Source of the DNA: Rossellomorea aquimaris
GTDB lineage: Bacteria; Bacillota; Bacilli; Bacillales; Bacillaceae_B
Reading direction: 5' to 3'
NCBI RefSeq assembly: GCF_001877785.1
Contig: NZ_MINN01000096.1
Coordinates: forward strand, 310,001-374,000
Length of the DNA stretch: 64,000 bases
Shown here: positions 36,050-45,656 of the stretch, piece after piece
How the letters are laid out: each line of letters starts with the position of its first letter
Numbering within the stretch: position 1 is the stretch's first letter
Translations under genes and position numbers: made by a program
Notes under the pieces: model-generated
The model's database searches: none
What the model was told of the DNA's origin: nothing
What the model saw: only the letters and a program-made list of their open reading frames with translations

Positions 36050-37261
36050 TTAAAGGAGGTCATCAAAGCTTTCTTCGAGGTCTGATTCTGCCCCTCCATG
36101 GATGGTGGTCGTCTCTGTTTCTTTGACCGCCTCAAGGATGAGCTGATCAAAATCAACAAAGCTCTCATAGTACTGTACCTTTTCTTTTTTGGGCCTTGTT
36201 TTAGGTGCCGGCGGTGTAAAGATCGTACAGCAATCCTCATATGGCAGAATTGAAATATCATGAGTATCGATTCTTTGGGCGATATCAATTATTTCAAGTT
36301 TATCCATGGCGACGAGCGGTCTCAGGACCGGGGTATTCGTGACGTCATTGATCGCCTGCATGCTTTCAAGCGTCTGACTCGCCACCTGCCCGAGGCTTTC
36401 ACCCGTGATCAAAGCAAGGCCTTCGTTCTGCTGGCGGATTTTGTCCGCTATCTTCAGCATCATTCTTCTCGTTGAGGTCATTGTATAGTTCTCAGGTACT
36501 TGATCGTGAATCGTCTGCTGGATTTTCGTGAAAGGCACGACATGTAATTTAATGCTGCCGGAAAAAGCAGAGAGTTTCTTAGAAAGATCGATCACTTTCT
36601 GCTTTGCACGCTCACTTGTGAACGGCGGGCTGTAAAAATGGACCGCTTCGATTTCCACACCGCGCTTCATGGTCAAGTATCCTGCAACGGGACTGTCAAT
36701 TCCCCCTGACAACATCAGCATAGCTTTTCCGCTGGCACCGACCGGCATACCCGTTGATCCGGGGTAAATCTCAGAAGAGAGGTAAACTCCTTCTTTTCTG
36801 ACTTCTACATTTAATTTTATATCCGGATTTTTGACATCGACGGTCAATCCTTCCGTGTTCCTCAGAATGTATGAACCCACTTCATAGTTGATTTCATTGG
36901 TCTCCAATGGAAAATGTTTATCTGCACGTCGCGCCGACACCTTAAATGTCTTCCCTGGTTCAAAGCTTTTATGCACCAATGCAGCTCCCGCTTTGCAGAT
37001 TTCCTCAATATCACGTTCCACCTTCACAACAGGACTGAATGATTGAATGCCGAAAATCTTTTGCAGGCGCGGGATGATCTCATCCCCATTTTCTTCACCC
37101 AAAAGGATATGCAGGCGGTCTCGGCTTGCAGACACGGATACCCCCGGAAAATCCTTTAAAGCCTGGATAATGTTCTCCCTGAGTTTTGACGTGAACTTTT
37201 TGCGGTTTCTTCCTTTTGTGGAAATTTCACCGTATCTGACTAAAATTCGATTATATTTCAT
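36050..37261 (-). CDS. thiI: tRNA 4-thiouridine synthase / thiazole-forming sulfurtransferase ThiI
   Basis: ThiI adenylates and thiolates U8 of tRNA. The 403-aa protein has a ferredoxin-like and THUMP N-terminus (MKYNRILVRYGEISTKGRNR) and the PP-loop ATPase motif LSGGIDSPVAGYLTMKRG (about 183 to 200). It ends after the AANH domain and has no rhodanese domain, the normal Bacillus form, in which sulfur comes from the dedicated cysteine desulfurase encoded just upstream. ATG 37261 follows AGGAGAT and overlaps the desulfurase stop by 4 nt. CC in ILPYEDCCTIF is a conserved site of the family. Confidence 0.95.
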   Translation of the reverse strand: MKYNRILVRYGEISTKGRNRKKFTSKLRENIIQALKDFPGVSVSASRDRLHILLGEENGDEIIPRLQKIFGIQSFSPVVKVERDIEEICKAGAALVHKSFEPGKTFKVSARRADKHFPLETNEINYEVGSYILRNTEGLTVDVKNPDIKLNVEVRKEGVYLSSEIYPGSTGMPVGASGKAMLMLSGGIDSPVAGYLTMKRGVEIEAVHFYSPPFTSERAKQKVIDLSKKLSAFSGSIKLHVVPFTKIQQTIHDQVPENYTMTSTRRMMLKIADKIRQQNEGLALITGESLGQVASQTLESMQAINDVTNTPVLRPLVAMDKLEIIDIAQRIDTHDISILPYEDCCTIFTPPAPKTRPKKEKVQYYESFVDFDQLILEAVKETETTTIHGGAESDLEESFDDLL

Positions 37262-38409
37262 CTCGATCTCCTCATTATTTTCTCTAATTGGGCTGTTTCT
37301 TGTTTCAGAATCCTGACGAACCGCTCAGCTTCTTGCATTGTATTTTGAAAGGACAAACTTACGCGTATCGCCCGGTCTGCCAGGTTCTCACCCACTCCCA
37401 TCGTCAGAAGTGTCTGACTCGGCTTGCTTTTCTTGGAAGAGCAGGCACTCGTAGTGGAGACGTATATCTCATGCTGATCAAGGGCGTGGACGACTACCTC
37501 ACTCTTGAAATCTTCAATGGAAAAGTTAAGAATATGAGGGGCACTCCCCGCATGAGGGGTATGGACAGTCACTCCGCGCATTTTCTCCAGTTGTACCCGT
37601 AAATACCGTTGAATATCCTTCATTTCATTTAAGCTGTCCCGGCTTTCTTCCTGATATAGCCTCATCGCCTTCGAAAAAGAAACGATGCCTCCCGTATTCT
37701 CTGTACCGCTTCTTATGTTCCCTTCCTGCTCTCCTCCGGAAAGAATAGGGGAAAGGATGACACCGTCTCTTACATAAAGCATCCCCGCTCCCTTCAGGCC
37801 GTGGATTTTATGCGCGGAGATACTGTATAAATCGATATGGTGATCCAGTAATGAGACCGGAATTTTCCCGAACGCCTGGACACCGTCTACATGAAAAAGA
37901 ATCTTGGAATGTTTTTTCAATAAGGAACCAATCTTTTTGACCGGCTGGACTGAACCCACTTCGTTATTTACATGCATGATTGAAACGAGGATCGTATCGG
38001 GCCGGATCGCTTTTTCAACATCTTCAGGGTCGACCACTCCCGCTTCATTTACATCCAGGCAGGTCACTGAGTACCCGATTGATTCCAATTGCTTCATTGT
38101 ATTGGAAACAGAGGGGTGTTCGATTTTGGTTGTGATAATATGTTTCCCTCGGTTCCTGTATAGGAGGGCAGCCCCTTTGATCGCCAGGTTATTTGATTCA
38201 GTTCCTCCGGAAGTAAAAATGACTTCTTTATCGTTGATATTCAAGATGGAGGCAATCTGCTTCCTTGACGTAGAAATTAATTTTTCCACCCGGCCGCCAA
38301 ACGAATGAATGGAAGAAGGGTTTGCATAGTAAATGTCATTTACCTTCAAAAAGGCATCCAATACTTCCGGAAAAGGCTTGGTGGTTGCTGCGTTATCGAA
38401 ATAGATCAT
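37258..38409 (-). CDS. nifZ: Cysteine desulfurase paired with ThiI (NifZ type)
   Basis: A PLP-dependent class V enzyme that takes sulfur from cysteine and passes it to ThiI for tRNA s4U. The 383-aa protein begins MIYFDNAATTKPFPEVL; PLP Lys lies in SISAHKIHGLKGAG (near residue 200) and the catalytic Cys in STTSACSSKKSKPSQTL (near 325). The Cys loop is of the short, IscS-like type. ATG 38409 is 8 nt after AGAAGGTG; the GTG at 38418 overlaps that site. The 4-nt overlap with thiI and the identical pairing in B. subtilis support a dedicated couple. The symbol nifZ is the Bacillus name (also iscS2/yrvO-like in databases). Confidence 0.9.
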   Translation of the reverse strand: MIYFDNAATTKPFPEVLDAFLKVNDIYYANPSSIHSFGGRVEKLISTSRKQIASILNINDKEVIFTSGGTESNNLAIKGAALLYRNRGKHIITTKIEHPSVSNTMKQLESIGYSVTCLDVNEAGVVDPEDVEKAIRPDTILVSIMHVNNEVGSVQPVKKIGSLLKKHSKILFHVDGVQAFGKIPVSLLDHHIDLYSISAHKIHGLKGAGMLYVRDGVILSPILSGGEQEGNIRSGTENTGGIVSFSKAMRLYQEESRDSLNEMKDIQRYLRVQLEKMRGVTVHTPHAGSAPHILNFSIEDFKSEVVVHALDQHEIYVSTTSACSSKKSKPSQTLLTMGVGENLADRAIRVSLSFQNTMQEAERFVRILKQETAQLEKIMRRSR

Positions 38410-38692
38410 GTTATACACCTTCTTTAGTTCTATCCAATCATTAATATTATCACAAAATCATTTGAACCCAAATGAAATCGAAAATTCCCCGATATTATTT
38501 AGACAATAATAATATTTAATAAAAACGTTGAAATTTTTAATATTTTATAAAAATAACCATTGATAACTTTGTCGAAATTTGCGACAATCATTTAGGTGAT
38601 AAACCCGATTAATTATTTAAATATACTAAATTGCAAGACTATTTAGTTATTCGACATTTTTCTACATGAATGTGATAAGATAGTTTTGCTCA

Positions 38693-38706
38693 TGATAACG
38701 TTTACA
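38693..38706 (+). promoter_or_regulatory. cre-like site in the braB leader
   Basis: TGATAACGTTTACA matches the CcpA consensus with one mismatch. It lies 16 nt before the start codon, overlapping the leader just before GGAGGGG, downstream of a promoter-like TCGACA (38659) and GATAAG (about 38682). CcpA bound here would repress by blocking transcription. The remaining upstream region (38,410 to 38,680) is very AT-rich and shows no gene. Confidence 0.5.
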
Positions 38707-38721
38707 AACGGAGGGGTATAT

Positions 38722-40059
38722 ATGAACGAGAAAGCGCTGTCATCCGGCGGTGTATTAACTGTAGGTCTAATGCTTTTCGCTCTTTTCCTCGGAGCCGGAA
38801 ATATGATTTTTCCGCCATTCCTCGGCCAGCAGGCCGGTGATCATGTATGGACGGGGATCATCGGCTTTTTGATCACCGGGGTGGGACTCCCTTTGATGGG
38901 AGTAATCGCGATCGCTAAATCCGGAGGCGACCTTCAAACACTGGCAAACCGGGTCCATCCAGTTTTCGGATTGATTTTCACCATTATCATGTACCTTGCA
39001 ATCGGACCATTTTTTGGAATCCCTAGAACCGGTACAGTTGCATACGAAATCGGCATTATTCCTTTTTTACCTGAAGATGCAGCAAAATATGGGGTTTCCC
39101 TTCTTATTTATTCTGTCATCTTTTTTGCTCTGACAGCCTGGCTTGCGATGAATCCTTCCAAGCTAGTTGACAGAATCGGGAAGATTTTGACTCCTTCCCT
39201 GCTGATCATTCTTACTGTATTGATTGTAAAAAGTATCGCAACACCTATGGGAAGCTTTGGAGAACCGAATCCGGCATATCAGGAAGGTCCGCTCTTCAAA
39301 GGATTCATTGAAGGCTATCTGACAATGGATACCATTGCGGCTCTTGTATTTGGTATCGTCGTAATCAACGCGATAAAGGACCGCGGGATTACCAATAAAT
39401 CATCACTGACCAGGATCACGATCATTGCCGGCCTCATCGCTGCGACGGGACTTGCCCTTGTATATCTGTCACTCAGCTATATTGGAGCGACGAGTACGGA
39501 CTCAATCGGGGTCCAGGCCAATGGGGGCGCTATTCTCTCGGCATCTGCAAATCACTTATTCGGCTCTTTGGGTGCTGTGATCCTTGGACTTGCGATCACG
39601 TTTGCCTGCATCACTACATCCGTCGGATTGGTATCGGCATGTGCCCAATATTTTTCAAAGATCTTACCTGTATCTTATGGAAAACTTGTCATCATCCTTT
39701 CTGCTTTCAGCATGCTGATTGCCAACATCGGGTTGACTCAGCTGATTGCCGTTTCATTGCCGGTGCTCATCACTATTTATCCTTTGGCAATCGTATTGAT
39801 CGTTCTTTCATTCATGCATAATTGGTTCAACGGCTACTCCATGGTCTATGTTTTCGCCTTGGTGGCTACCGGCCTTATCAGCTTGGTCGACGGCCTGAAG
39901 ACAGCTGGTATGAATGTAAGTGCAGTGAGCAATTCCTTGAACTTTCTTCCTTTCTACGCTGAAGGGATCGGCTGGCTACTACCCGCATTGGCAGGAGCAG
40001 TCATCGGCTTTGTCATAGCCAATATGGCAGGAGCCTCTAAACGCATTATTGAAGCTTAA
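38722..40059 (+). CDS. braB: Branched-chain amino acid:cation symporter, LIVCS family
   Basis: Imports leucine, isoleucine and valine with Na+ or H+. The 445-aa protein has about 12 membrane helices and family motifs LFALFLGAGNMIFPPFLGQQ (helix 1) and GPFFGIPRTGTVAYEIG. ATG 38722 (MNEKALSSG) follows GGAGGGG; the frame from 38686 is not supported. A strong terminator follows. The same gene stands between nifZ and ezrA in B. subtilis, where CodY controls it; I found no convincing CodY box here but a cre-like site in the leader. Confidence 0.93.
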   Translation: MNEKALSSGGVLTVGLMLFALFLGAGNMIFPPFLGQQAGDHVWTGIIGFLITGVGLPLMGVIAIAKSGGDLQTLANRVHPVFGLIFTIIMYLAIGPFFGIPRTGTVAYEIGIIPFLPEDAAKYGVSLLIYSVIFFALTAWLAMNPSKLVDRIGKILTPSLLIILTVLIVKSIATPMGSFGEPNPAYQEGPLFKGFIEGYLTMDTIAALVFGIVVINAIKDRGITNKSSLTRITIIAGLIAATGLALVYLSLSYIGATSTDSIGVQANGGAILSASANHLFGSLGAVILGLAITFACITTSVGLVSACAQYFSKILPVSYGKLVIILSAFSMLIANIGLTQLIAVSLPVLITIYPLAIVLIVLSFMHNWFNGYSMVYVFALVATGLISLVDGLKTAGMNVSAVSNSLNFLPFYAEGIGWLLPALAGAVIGFVIANMAGASKRIIEA

Positions 40060-40069
40060 TACCATTGAA

Positions 40070-40113
40070 AAAGACCTTTGAAGAGAAGAGTGATCTTCTT
40101 CAAAGGTCTCTTT
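40070..40113 (+). terminator. Terminator after braB
   Basis: AGACCTTTGAAGA pairs with TCTTCAAAGGTCT, followed by CTTTATTTTTT; 10 bp after the stop. Confidence 0.85.
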
Positions 40114-40149
40114 ATTTTTTCTGCATCGCTGCATATTCGAATTAGATAA

Positions 40150-40190
40150 AACGAAAGCCAGCAAACCTTATATAAAAGGATACTGGCTTC
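40150..40190 (-). terminator. Terminator after ezrA
   Basis: On the minus strand AAGCCAG and CCTT pair with AAGG and CTGGCTT (an interrupted stem), followed by TCGTTTTATC. Confidence 0.65.
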
Positions 40191-40197
40191 TTTCATT

Positions 40198-41889
40198 CTA
40201 TTCTTCGATATTGATCATCTTTTCGATTTTTTTCATGGCACCCGGCTCCACTTTTTCAATCGTTGTGGCCGCTTCTTCCAGCGCTTTACGATAATCATAT
40301 TGCCTGAACGCTTCTTCCGCTGCCTGCAGTCCTTCTCGAACGGAGTTGTAGCGGCTTCTGTAGCGGTTACCGTATTGAATGATTTTTTCTGAAAGCAGGA
40401 CGTTTTCTATCAGATCCTGCGTTTTTGAATAGAAATGATCGACAGTGCCGGCTGCTTCTAACAGCGTTTCCTGAATGAACTTCATATTCAATGGTTTTTC
40501 TGTCAGGCTTGCGTTCACCTGCTCAATCTTTCGGTGGACTTCAGTCAGAAGCTCATCATAATCTGCAGGGAGGCCCGGCACATTGCTTTTGGCGATCATC
40601 CTGCTTGCTTCTGCGGTCTTTTTCTTGAGTTCCGCAATTTTTTCGCGTGTCGTCAATTCATCTTTTCGCAGATTCTGAAGGAAGACGGCAAATTCCGATT
40701 GTTCACCAATCAGGACTTCAAGGCCGCTCCTGATTTCCTTCAGCTCTTCACTCAACGATGTGTACGCAGTCTTATTGCTTTCTACTTTTTCAATAATCAA
40801 TTCATGGCGCTTCGATAATTGGATGATCTTCTTCTGAAGTTCCTGGGGTGCCTTGAGATCGGATTCATGTAAATGATACCCTTGCTGCACTACATTCACT
40901 TCATATTGAATATCATCATTCTCTTCTTTTGCCTTTATTAGGCCTTCGGTCGTTTCATCTTTATATTGAAGCACAAAGTGTCTGGCATGTACTTCTTTTT
41001 CCAGTGAATCATAGAGCATTTCTATTTTACTTTTGATTTCCTGCAGACCCTGCTCAACTTCTTCCACTTCTAGTGATTGAAGACGGCCTTTGAAAGCGGC
41101 CAGCGTTTCATTCAGTTCTTTGACTTCTTTATCAACTTCCACATGTTCGAGAACGTAGCCCTGTTCCTTCATTTCAACATATCCCGCTTCCAGTTCGTAC
41201 AGCTGTGAAGGAAGGATATTCTCGCAGTCCGCTGTCAGTTTAGGGATGCTTTCCATCTTGTAGGCGATCGCCTTCATTTCCTGGCCCAGGTTCAATACGA
41301 TTTCACGTGCATCCAGATAATTCCCCTGGTCTGTCAGTGCTTTGAATTCCTCGATTTCTTTAGCAAGCTTGTCCAGTACTGCTTCGATTTTCTTAGCGGC
41401 CTGGCCATATGTATGACGATATGCCAGCAGCTGTTTCTTGCTGCTGATATATTCTTCTTGTAATAGTTCAATTTCTTCCCTGTTCTTTTCTTCACTGCCG
41501 ACGAGTTCGTTCAATTCTTCCAAAATCTTATCTATTTTGGCTTCTGTTTTAGTCAGGACTTCATCGATTTTCGCCAGTGTCTCCCTAGTCTTCCTGTAAC
41601 GGAACTTATCTGTGTATTCTTCTGCATCGAACAGAAGTTCTTCAATATCAGGAAGCTCGACAGCCACGATTTCGTCCCAACCTTGTCTCCAGCCTTCGAA
41701 AAGCTGCTCCGTCTGCCCAGTCATGTTCAGCTGTTTGACTTTTGACAGTTCTTCCGGAATAGGCCGGTTCATGATATCCACCTTCCATGCTTCGTACCGG
41801 TCAATTTCCGCATAATATTTCTTTCTGGATAAGACTCCAATTAGGAATAAAATCAAGATTAGTATGATTCCAGCGATGACATATTGCAT
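40198..41889 (-). CDS. ezrA: Septation ring formation regulator EzrA
   Basis: EzrA is a membrane protein that binds FtsZ, keeps Z rings to mid-cell and moves PBP1 to the septum. The 563-aa protein has one N-terminal helix (MQYVIAGIILILILFLIGVL), with the rest inside the cell as a series of spectrin-like helical repeats with many Glu/Lys. The C-terminal conserved patch IQYGNRYRSRYNSV and following FRQYDYRKALE corresponds to the QNR patch. ATG 41889 is preceded by AGGGGG; an upstream in-frame start at 41907 is unsupported. Monocistronic, with its own terminator, as in B. subtilis. Confidence 0.94.
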   Translation of the reverse strand: MQYVIAGIILILILFLIGVLSRKKYYAEIDRYEAWKVDIMNRPIPEELSKVKQLNMTGQTEQLFEGWRQGWDEIVAVELPDIEELLFDAEEYTDKFRYRKTRETLAKIDEVLTKTEAKIDKILEELNELVGSEEKNREEIELLQEEYISSKKQLLAYRHTYGQAAKKIEAVLDKLAKEIEEFKALTDQGNYLDAREIVLNLGQEMKAIAYKMESIPKLTADCENILPSQLYELEAGYVEMKEQGYVLEHVEVDKEVKELNETLAAFKGRLQSLEVEEVEQGLQEIKSKIEMLYDSLEKEVHARHFVLQYKDETTEGLIKAKEENDDIQYEVNVVQQGYHLHESDLKAPQELQKKIIQLSKRHELIIEKVESNKTAYTSLSEELKEIRSGLEVLIGEQSEFAVFLQNLRKDELTTREKIAELKKKTAEASRMIAKSNVPGLPADYDELLTEVHRKIEQVNASLTEKPLNMKFIQETLLEAAGTVDHFYSKTQDLIENVLLSEKIIQYGNRYRSRYNSVREGLQAAEEAFRQYDYRKALEEAATTIEKVEPGAMKKIEKMINIEE

Positions 41890-42107
41890 CTTAAGCCCCC
41901 TGTTCAACTATTCAGTAGACATCTATATCAATTTGAAAGTTTCATTAATAAATTCTCATTGTTATAATGATACCATGAGAACGACATTTTTTGACTAATA
42001 AATTCTATTTTTTCAACTGTAAAAGTTAAAATTTAGTGTTTTCTCTAAAAATAGTGAGAGATTCACAGAAAAATACAGCTGATTTTGGATGAAGGAAGTG
42101 TTTTCTG

Positions 42108-42902
42108 ATGAAAAAAGTCGACGGACATATCCATACTCCTTTCTGCCCGCACGGAAGCATGGATTCATTTCATGAATATATAGAAAGGGCCATCGCCCTC
42201 CGCTATTCACAGCTGACGTTCACTGAGCACGCGCCGCTCCCCCGGGGCTTTGTGGATACAACTCCAGATCAGGACAGCGGAATGGCTGAAGACGATGTCC
42301 CTTTATACTTCGAAACCCTGGAAGAATTGAAAGAGACATATAAACACCGGATTACCATCCTTTCCGGCCTGGAAGTGGATTATATTGAAGGCTTCGAGGA
42401 TGAAACAGCCGATATCCTCAACAAGTGGGGCGGGAGACTGGATGACAGCATCCTCTCGGTCCATTTCTTACATTATAAAAATAAATGGGACTGCCTTGAC
42501 TTCAGTCCTGATGTATTTCAGGAAATGATCGGACTTTACGGTTCCGCGGACGAAATTTACCGGCATTACTACAGGACAGTCCTGAAATCGATCGAAGCCG
42601 ACCTCGGCCCCTTCAAGCCGAAACGGATCGGCCATATCACCCTTGTTAAAAAGTTTCAGAAACTCTATCACGCATCAAGTCCGTTCAACAAGGAAATACA
42701 GTGGATCCTGGAGGCCGCAGCATCAAGAGGGCTTGAACTCGATTACAACGGCGCAGGTGTCATCAAGCCCCATTGCGGTGAGTCCTATCCCCCGGAGGAA
42801 GTCATTGAACAAGCACGGAAACTTGGGATTAAAACCGTGTACGGATCCGATGCCCACTCCGCAGCCGGCATCGGCCAGGGAAGACATGCCATGAAGCTGT
42901 AA
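42108..42902 (+). CDS. hisJ: Histidinol-phosphatase, PHP family
   Basis: Removes phosphate from histidinol phosphate in histidine biosynthesis. The 264-aa PHP-fold protein has the four metal motifs: VDGHIHTPFCPHG at the N-terminus, TFTEHAPLP, LSGLEVDYIEG, the HFLHY and GHITLVKKF histidines, and the terminal YGSDAHSAAGIG. AAGGAAGTG lies upstream of the ATG. The other his genes are not here, consistent with the isolated location next to ezrA in Bacillus (HisK/HisJ). A terminator follows. Confidence 0.93.
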   Translation: MKKVDGHIHTPFCPHGSMDSFHEYIERAIALRYSQLTFTEHAPLPRGFVDTTPDQDSGMAEDDVPLYFETLEELKETYKHRITILSGLEVDYIEGFEDETADILNKWGGRLDDSILSVHFLHYKNKWDCLDFSPDVFQEMIGLYGSADEIYRHYYRTVLKSIEADLGPFKPKRIGHITLVKKFQKLYHASSPFNKEIQWILEAAASRGLELDYNGAGVIKPHCGESYPPEEVIEQARKLGIKTVYGSDAHSAAGIGQGRHAMKL

Positions 42903-42910
42903 TGGGCAGC

Positions 42911-42951
42911 AAAAAGAGATTGCCCGGATACTCCTCCTGACAATCTCTTTC
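42911..42951. terminator. Bidirectional terminator between hisJ and refZ
   Basis: AAAGAGATTG pairs with CAATCTCTTT around an 18-nt loop; the genes converge. Confidence 0.75.
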
Positions 42952-42960
42952 TATCTATAC

Positions 42961-43614
42961 TTAAATGATGAGTTCTTTTGTGAAACCCGATGAACCTTCG
43001 GACGTCATCAGGAGGTTGATCCACTGATCGATATTTTGATAATACTGATCTACAAAATAATATTCCTGCGGAAACATCTGCCATACTTCCCGCAATTGCT
43101 GGCTGTTTAAGAACGGCATCGTCAACATTGACTTCAACTGTATGACAAGGAAGCTGATCGGCTGTTTTTTAAAAGACCGGTCCACCATCCCCTGCTCAAA
43201 AAGGCTTTTCAAATAAAATCTTTCTTTCATGAGGTAAGACGAAATGATTTCCCTCACAATCTGCGAGTCAATCGAAACCTCCCTCCAAATGAAACGGGAT
43301 AATTGATGATTTTCACTTTGGAATTTTAGTACTTTGAAGACAGCACGCTTCAGACATAAGTCTGCGCGGATATATTTAAGAGCATCCACCTCTTCCTGCA
43401 GGAAATGAAGATATTGTTCGAAGAAGTGGGTAAAACATGCCTCAAGCAGACCCTGCTTTCCTTTGAAATAATAAGAGATTGTTGAAGGATTAACCTTGGC
43501 CCTCCCTGCGATATCCCTTACAGACGTCCCGTCATAGCCGTGGTCATAGAATAATGAAACAGCTGCTTGAAAAATGGCTTCCTTTGGCGAAGTAGAGGTT
43601 TGTCCCTTTTTCAT
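42961..43614 (-). CDS. refZ: TetR-family DNA-binding FtsZ regulator RefZ
   Basis: RefZ is made at the onset of sporulation and, bound to sites near the origin, helps shift FtsZ and fix chromosome capture in the forespore. The 217-aa protein has the TetR helix-turn-helix (AIFQAAVSLFYDHGYDGTSV, VNPSTISYYFKGKQGLLEA, residues about 13 to 56) and a helical C-terminal domain. Position between hisJ and ytsP is the same as yttP (refZ) of B. subtilis. RefZ binding motifs are expected near oriC and were not seen here. Confidence 0.9.
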   Translation of the reverse strand: MKKGQTSTSPKEAIFQAAVSLFYDHGYDGTSVRDIAGRAKVNPSTISYYFKGKQGLLEACFTHFFEQYLHFLQEEVDALKYIRADLCLKRAVFKVLKFQSENHQLSRFIWREVSIDSQIVREIISSYLMKERFYLKSLFEQGMVDRSFKKQPISFLVIQLKSMLTMPFLNSQQLREVWQMFPQEYYFVDQYYQNIDQWINLLMTSEGSSGFTKELII

Positions 43615-43845
43615 ATTCTCCCTCTTTTCTCTTCTTTTAGATTTCCCCCGAGTGGACTGAATCGAATCTATTGAAGCTTTATTGAAAGTATGCTAAAAAT
43701 GGTCTAATAGAGTTTTCACATATTGTATAACAATGATTTCGCTTTTATAGTAAGAATTCCTTTAAGTATTTCTCGACAGTTTTTCCACTGAGGATGCGAT
43801 GCTGCAGGGAATTCCACTGATTTTGTAGAAATGGGGGAAATGATG

Positions 43846-44331
43846 ATGTTTCAAGCAGAAAAATATCAAGGTTCGAAAAAAGATAAATATGGACTCGTAA
43901 CGAAACAATTACGTGCCCTGCTCGAAGATGAACCGAATAAGATTGCCAACCTGAGCAACGCCTCAGCCCTGTTGAATCAATTTTTAGATCGTATTAATTG
44001 GGTCGGATTTTATTTATTCGAACAGGAAAGCAGCCAGCTTGTCCTTGGACCGTTCCAGGGCCTCCCTGCATGTGTGCGGATCCCGTTGGGACGAGGGGTG
44101 TGCGGAACTTCAGCCAGTGAAAGAAAAACATTTGTCGTGGAAGACGTCCACAGCTTTCCCGGCCATATCGCATGTGACGCCGCTTCTCAATCTGAAATCG
44201 TCATCCCTCTTGTCAAAGATGGAAATCTAATCGGGGTGCTGGACATCGACAGTCCTGAAAAATCCCGTTTTGACGAAGAAGACAAGCAGTACTTGGAAGC
44301 ATTCACAGAAGAATTATTAAAACACCTGTAG
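43846..44331 (+). CDS. ytsP: Free methionine-(R)-sulfoxide reductase (GAF domain)
   Basis: Reduces free L-methionine-(R)-sulfoxide to methionine. The 161-aa GAF protein has the three active Cys of the fRMsr family in LPACVRIPLGRGVCGTSA and GHIACDAASQSEIVIP, spaced 10 and 24 residues apart, identical to Cys84, Cys94 and Cys118 of the E. coli enzyme. I use ATG 43846 (MFQAEKYQG), since GGGGGA lies 7 nt upstream; three earlier in-frame starts crowd the site. A methionine gamma-lyase gene lies convergent downstream, so two methionine-linked enzymes are neighbours. Confidence 0.93.
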   Translation: MFQAEKYQGSKKDKYGLVTKQLRALLEDEPNKIANLSNASALLNQFLDRINWVGFYLFEQESSQLVLGPFQGLPACVRIPLGRGVCGTSASERKTFVVEDVHSFPGHIACDAASQSEIVIPLVKDGNLIGVLDIDSPEKSRFDEEDKQYLEAFTEELLKHL

Positions 44332-44340
44332 TCACTAAGC

Positions 44341-44377
44341 AAAAAAAGAAGCGTGCGGAGTCCGCACGCTTCTTTTT
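44341..44377. terminator. Bidirectional terminator between ytsP and megL
   Basis: A near-perfect palindrome: AAGAAGCGTGCGGA pairs with TCCGCACGCTTCTT, flanked by A7 and T7. Confidence 0.95.
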
Positions 44378-45580
44378 TTACATGACATCACTTGGGAATT
44401 TAACTTTGTTCAAAGCCTGTTCAAGATCATCCCAAATATCATCCGAGGATTCAAGTCCGACAGAAAGTCTGAGGAGGGTATCATTGATCCCCATTTTCAC
44501 TCTTGCCTCTTCCGGGACGACCGCATGTGTCATTGTTGCCGGATGTTGAATCAACGTCTCTGCATCCCCCAGGCTGACCGCAATCTTGATCATACCCAAA
44601 TCATCCATGAACGCTTGGGCGTCTTCCTTCGATCCTTTTAAGGTGAAAGAAATCATTCCCCCTGGTTTTTTCATCTGTTTCTTCATGATTTCATGCTGTG
44701 GATGATCGGCACGCCCCGGATAAATCACCTGTTCCACTGCAGGATGCGTAGCAAGCAGTCCGGCGAGTTTATCTGCACTTTCACAGTGGCGGTCAAGCCT
44801 CACCGCAAGCGTCTTCAATCCTCTTAACAACAGCCATGCATCGAATGGGGAAATGATCCCGCCGATATCCTTTTGGGTAGTCATTCGGATTTCAGCCATT
44901 TTCTCCTGTGAACCGACCACAATACCGGCGATGACATCACCATGCCCTCCTATATACTTCGTCGCACTGTGAATCACGATATCGCAGCCGAGTTCAAGAG
45001 GCCTCTGAAGATAAGGCGAACAGAAAGTGTTGTCCACAACGACCGGAATCCCCTTTTCACGGGCCACCCTCGCCACCATTTGTAAATCGATCAGCTGCAT
45101 CGTCGGGTTGATCGGAGTTTCCACGTAAATGCAGGATGTATTGTCTTTGATCTTTGCCCTGATCTCTTCTTCTGAGTCCATGGCGGAAAAGTCATGGCCG
45201 ATCGCAAATTTCTCGTCCAATAATTGCAGAAGGCCGAAGGTACAGCCATACACTCCTTGAGAACAAAGGATATGATCCCCTGATTTGGTCAAGGAAAAAA
45301 GGACTGCTGAAACGGCAGCCATCCCAGAACCGAAAGCAAGTGCTGCTTCTCCGCCTTCAAGCGATGCCATTCTTTCTTCAAGGATGCCCACCGTCGGATT
45401 GCCGAGTCTTGAATAGATATACCCTTCCTCTTCCCCTGCAAATCGGTTTTCCCCCTGCTTTGCATTGGCGAACGTATAAGTTGACGTTTGATACAAAGGG
45501 GGCGCCAGACTATCAAAATGTCTGGAAGAATCGTACCCCTCATGGATCACACGTGTTTCAAAATGTTTTTCATCTTTCAT
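44378..45580 (-). CDS. megL: Methionine gamma-lyase
   Basis: A PLP enzyme of the Cys/Met metabolism family. The 400-aa sequence has YSRLGNPTVGILEERMASLEG cut here to its core SRLGNPTV, AAVSAVLFSL, the PLP lysine in VIHSATKYIGGHGD (near Lys208) and RLSVGLE. The active-site loop VYGCTF carries Tyr and the Cys (near Cys113) that mark methionine gamma-lyases rather than cystathionine lyases, which have another residue at that place. It would release methanethiol, ammonia and 2-oxobutyrate from methionine. The start is ATG 45580 after GGGAGGAA; the TTG at 45583 is rejected. A cre-like site lies upstream (45657 to 45670). Substrate range is inferred. Confidence 0.85.
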   Translation of the reverse strand: MKDEKHFETRVIHEGYDSSRHFDSLAPPLYQTSTYTFANAKQGENRFAGEEEGYIYSRLGNPTVGILEERMASLEGGEAALAFGSGMAAVSAVLFSLTKSGDHILCSQGVYGCTFGLLQLLDEKFAIGHDFSAMDSEEEIRAKIKDNTSCIYVETPINPTMQLIDLQMVARVAREKGIPVVVDNTFCSPYLQRPLELGCDIVIHSATKYIGGHGDVIAGIVVGSQEKMAEIRMTTQKDIGGIISPFDAWLLLRGLKTLAVRLDRHCESADKLAGLLATHPAVEQVIYPGRADHPQHEIMKKQMKKPGGMISFTLKGSKEDAQAFMDDLGMIKIAVSLGDAETLIQHPATMTHAVVPEEARVKMGINDTLLRLSVGLESSDDIWDDLEQALNKVKFPSDVM

Positions 45581-45656
45581 CAAGTATTCCTCCCACTTTT
45601 GTTCCCTCTAAGATCTCTCACTCTTCTATTCTAGAATATGATAATCCAGCTGAAAA

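Noticed and set aside
38460..38680. CodY box upstream of braB
   Set aside because: AT-rich runs give partial matches only; none is within three mismatches of AATTTTCWGAAAATT.
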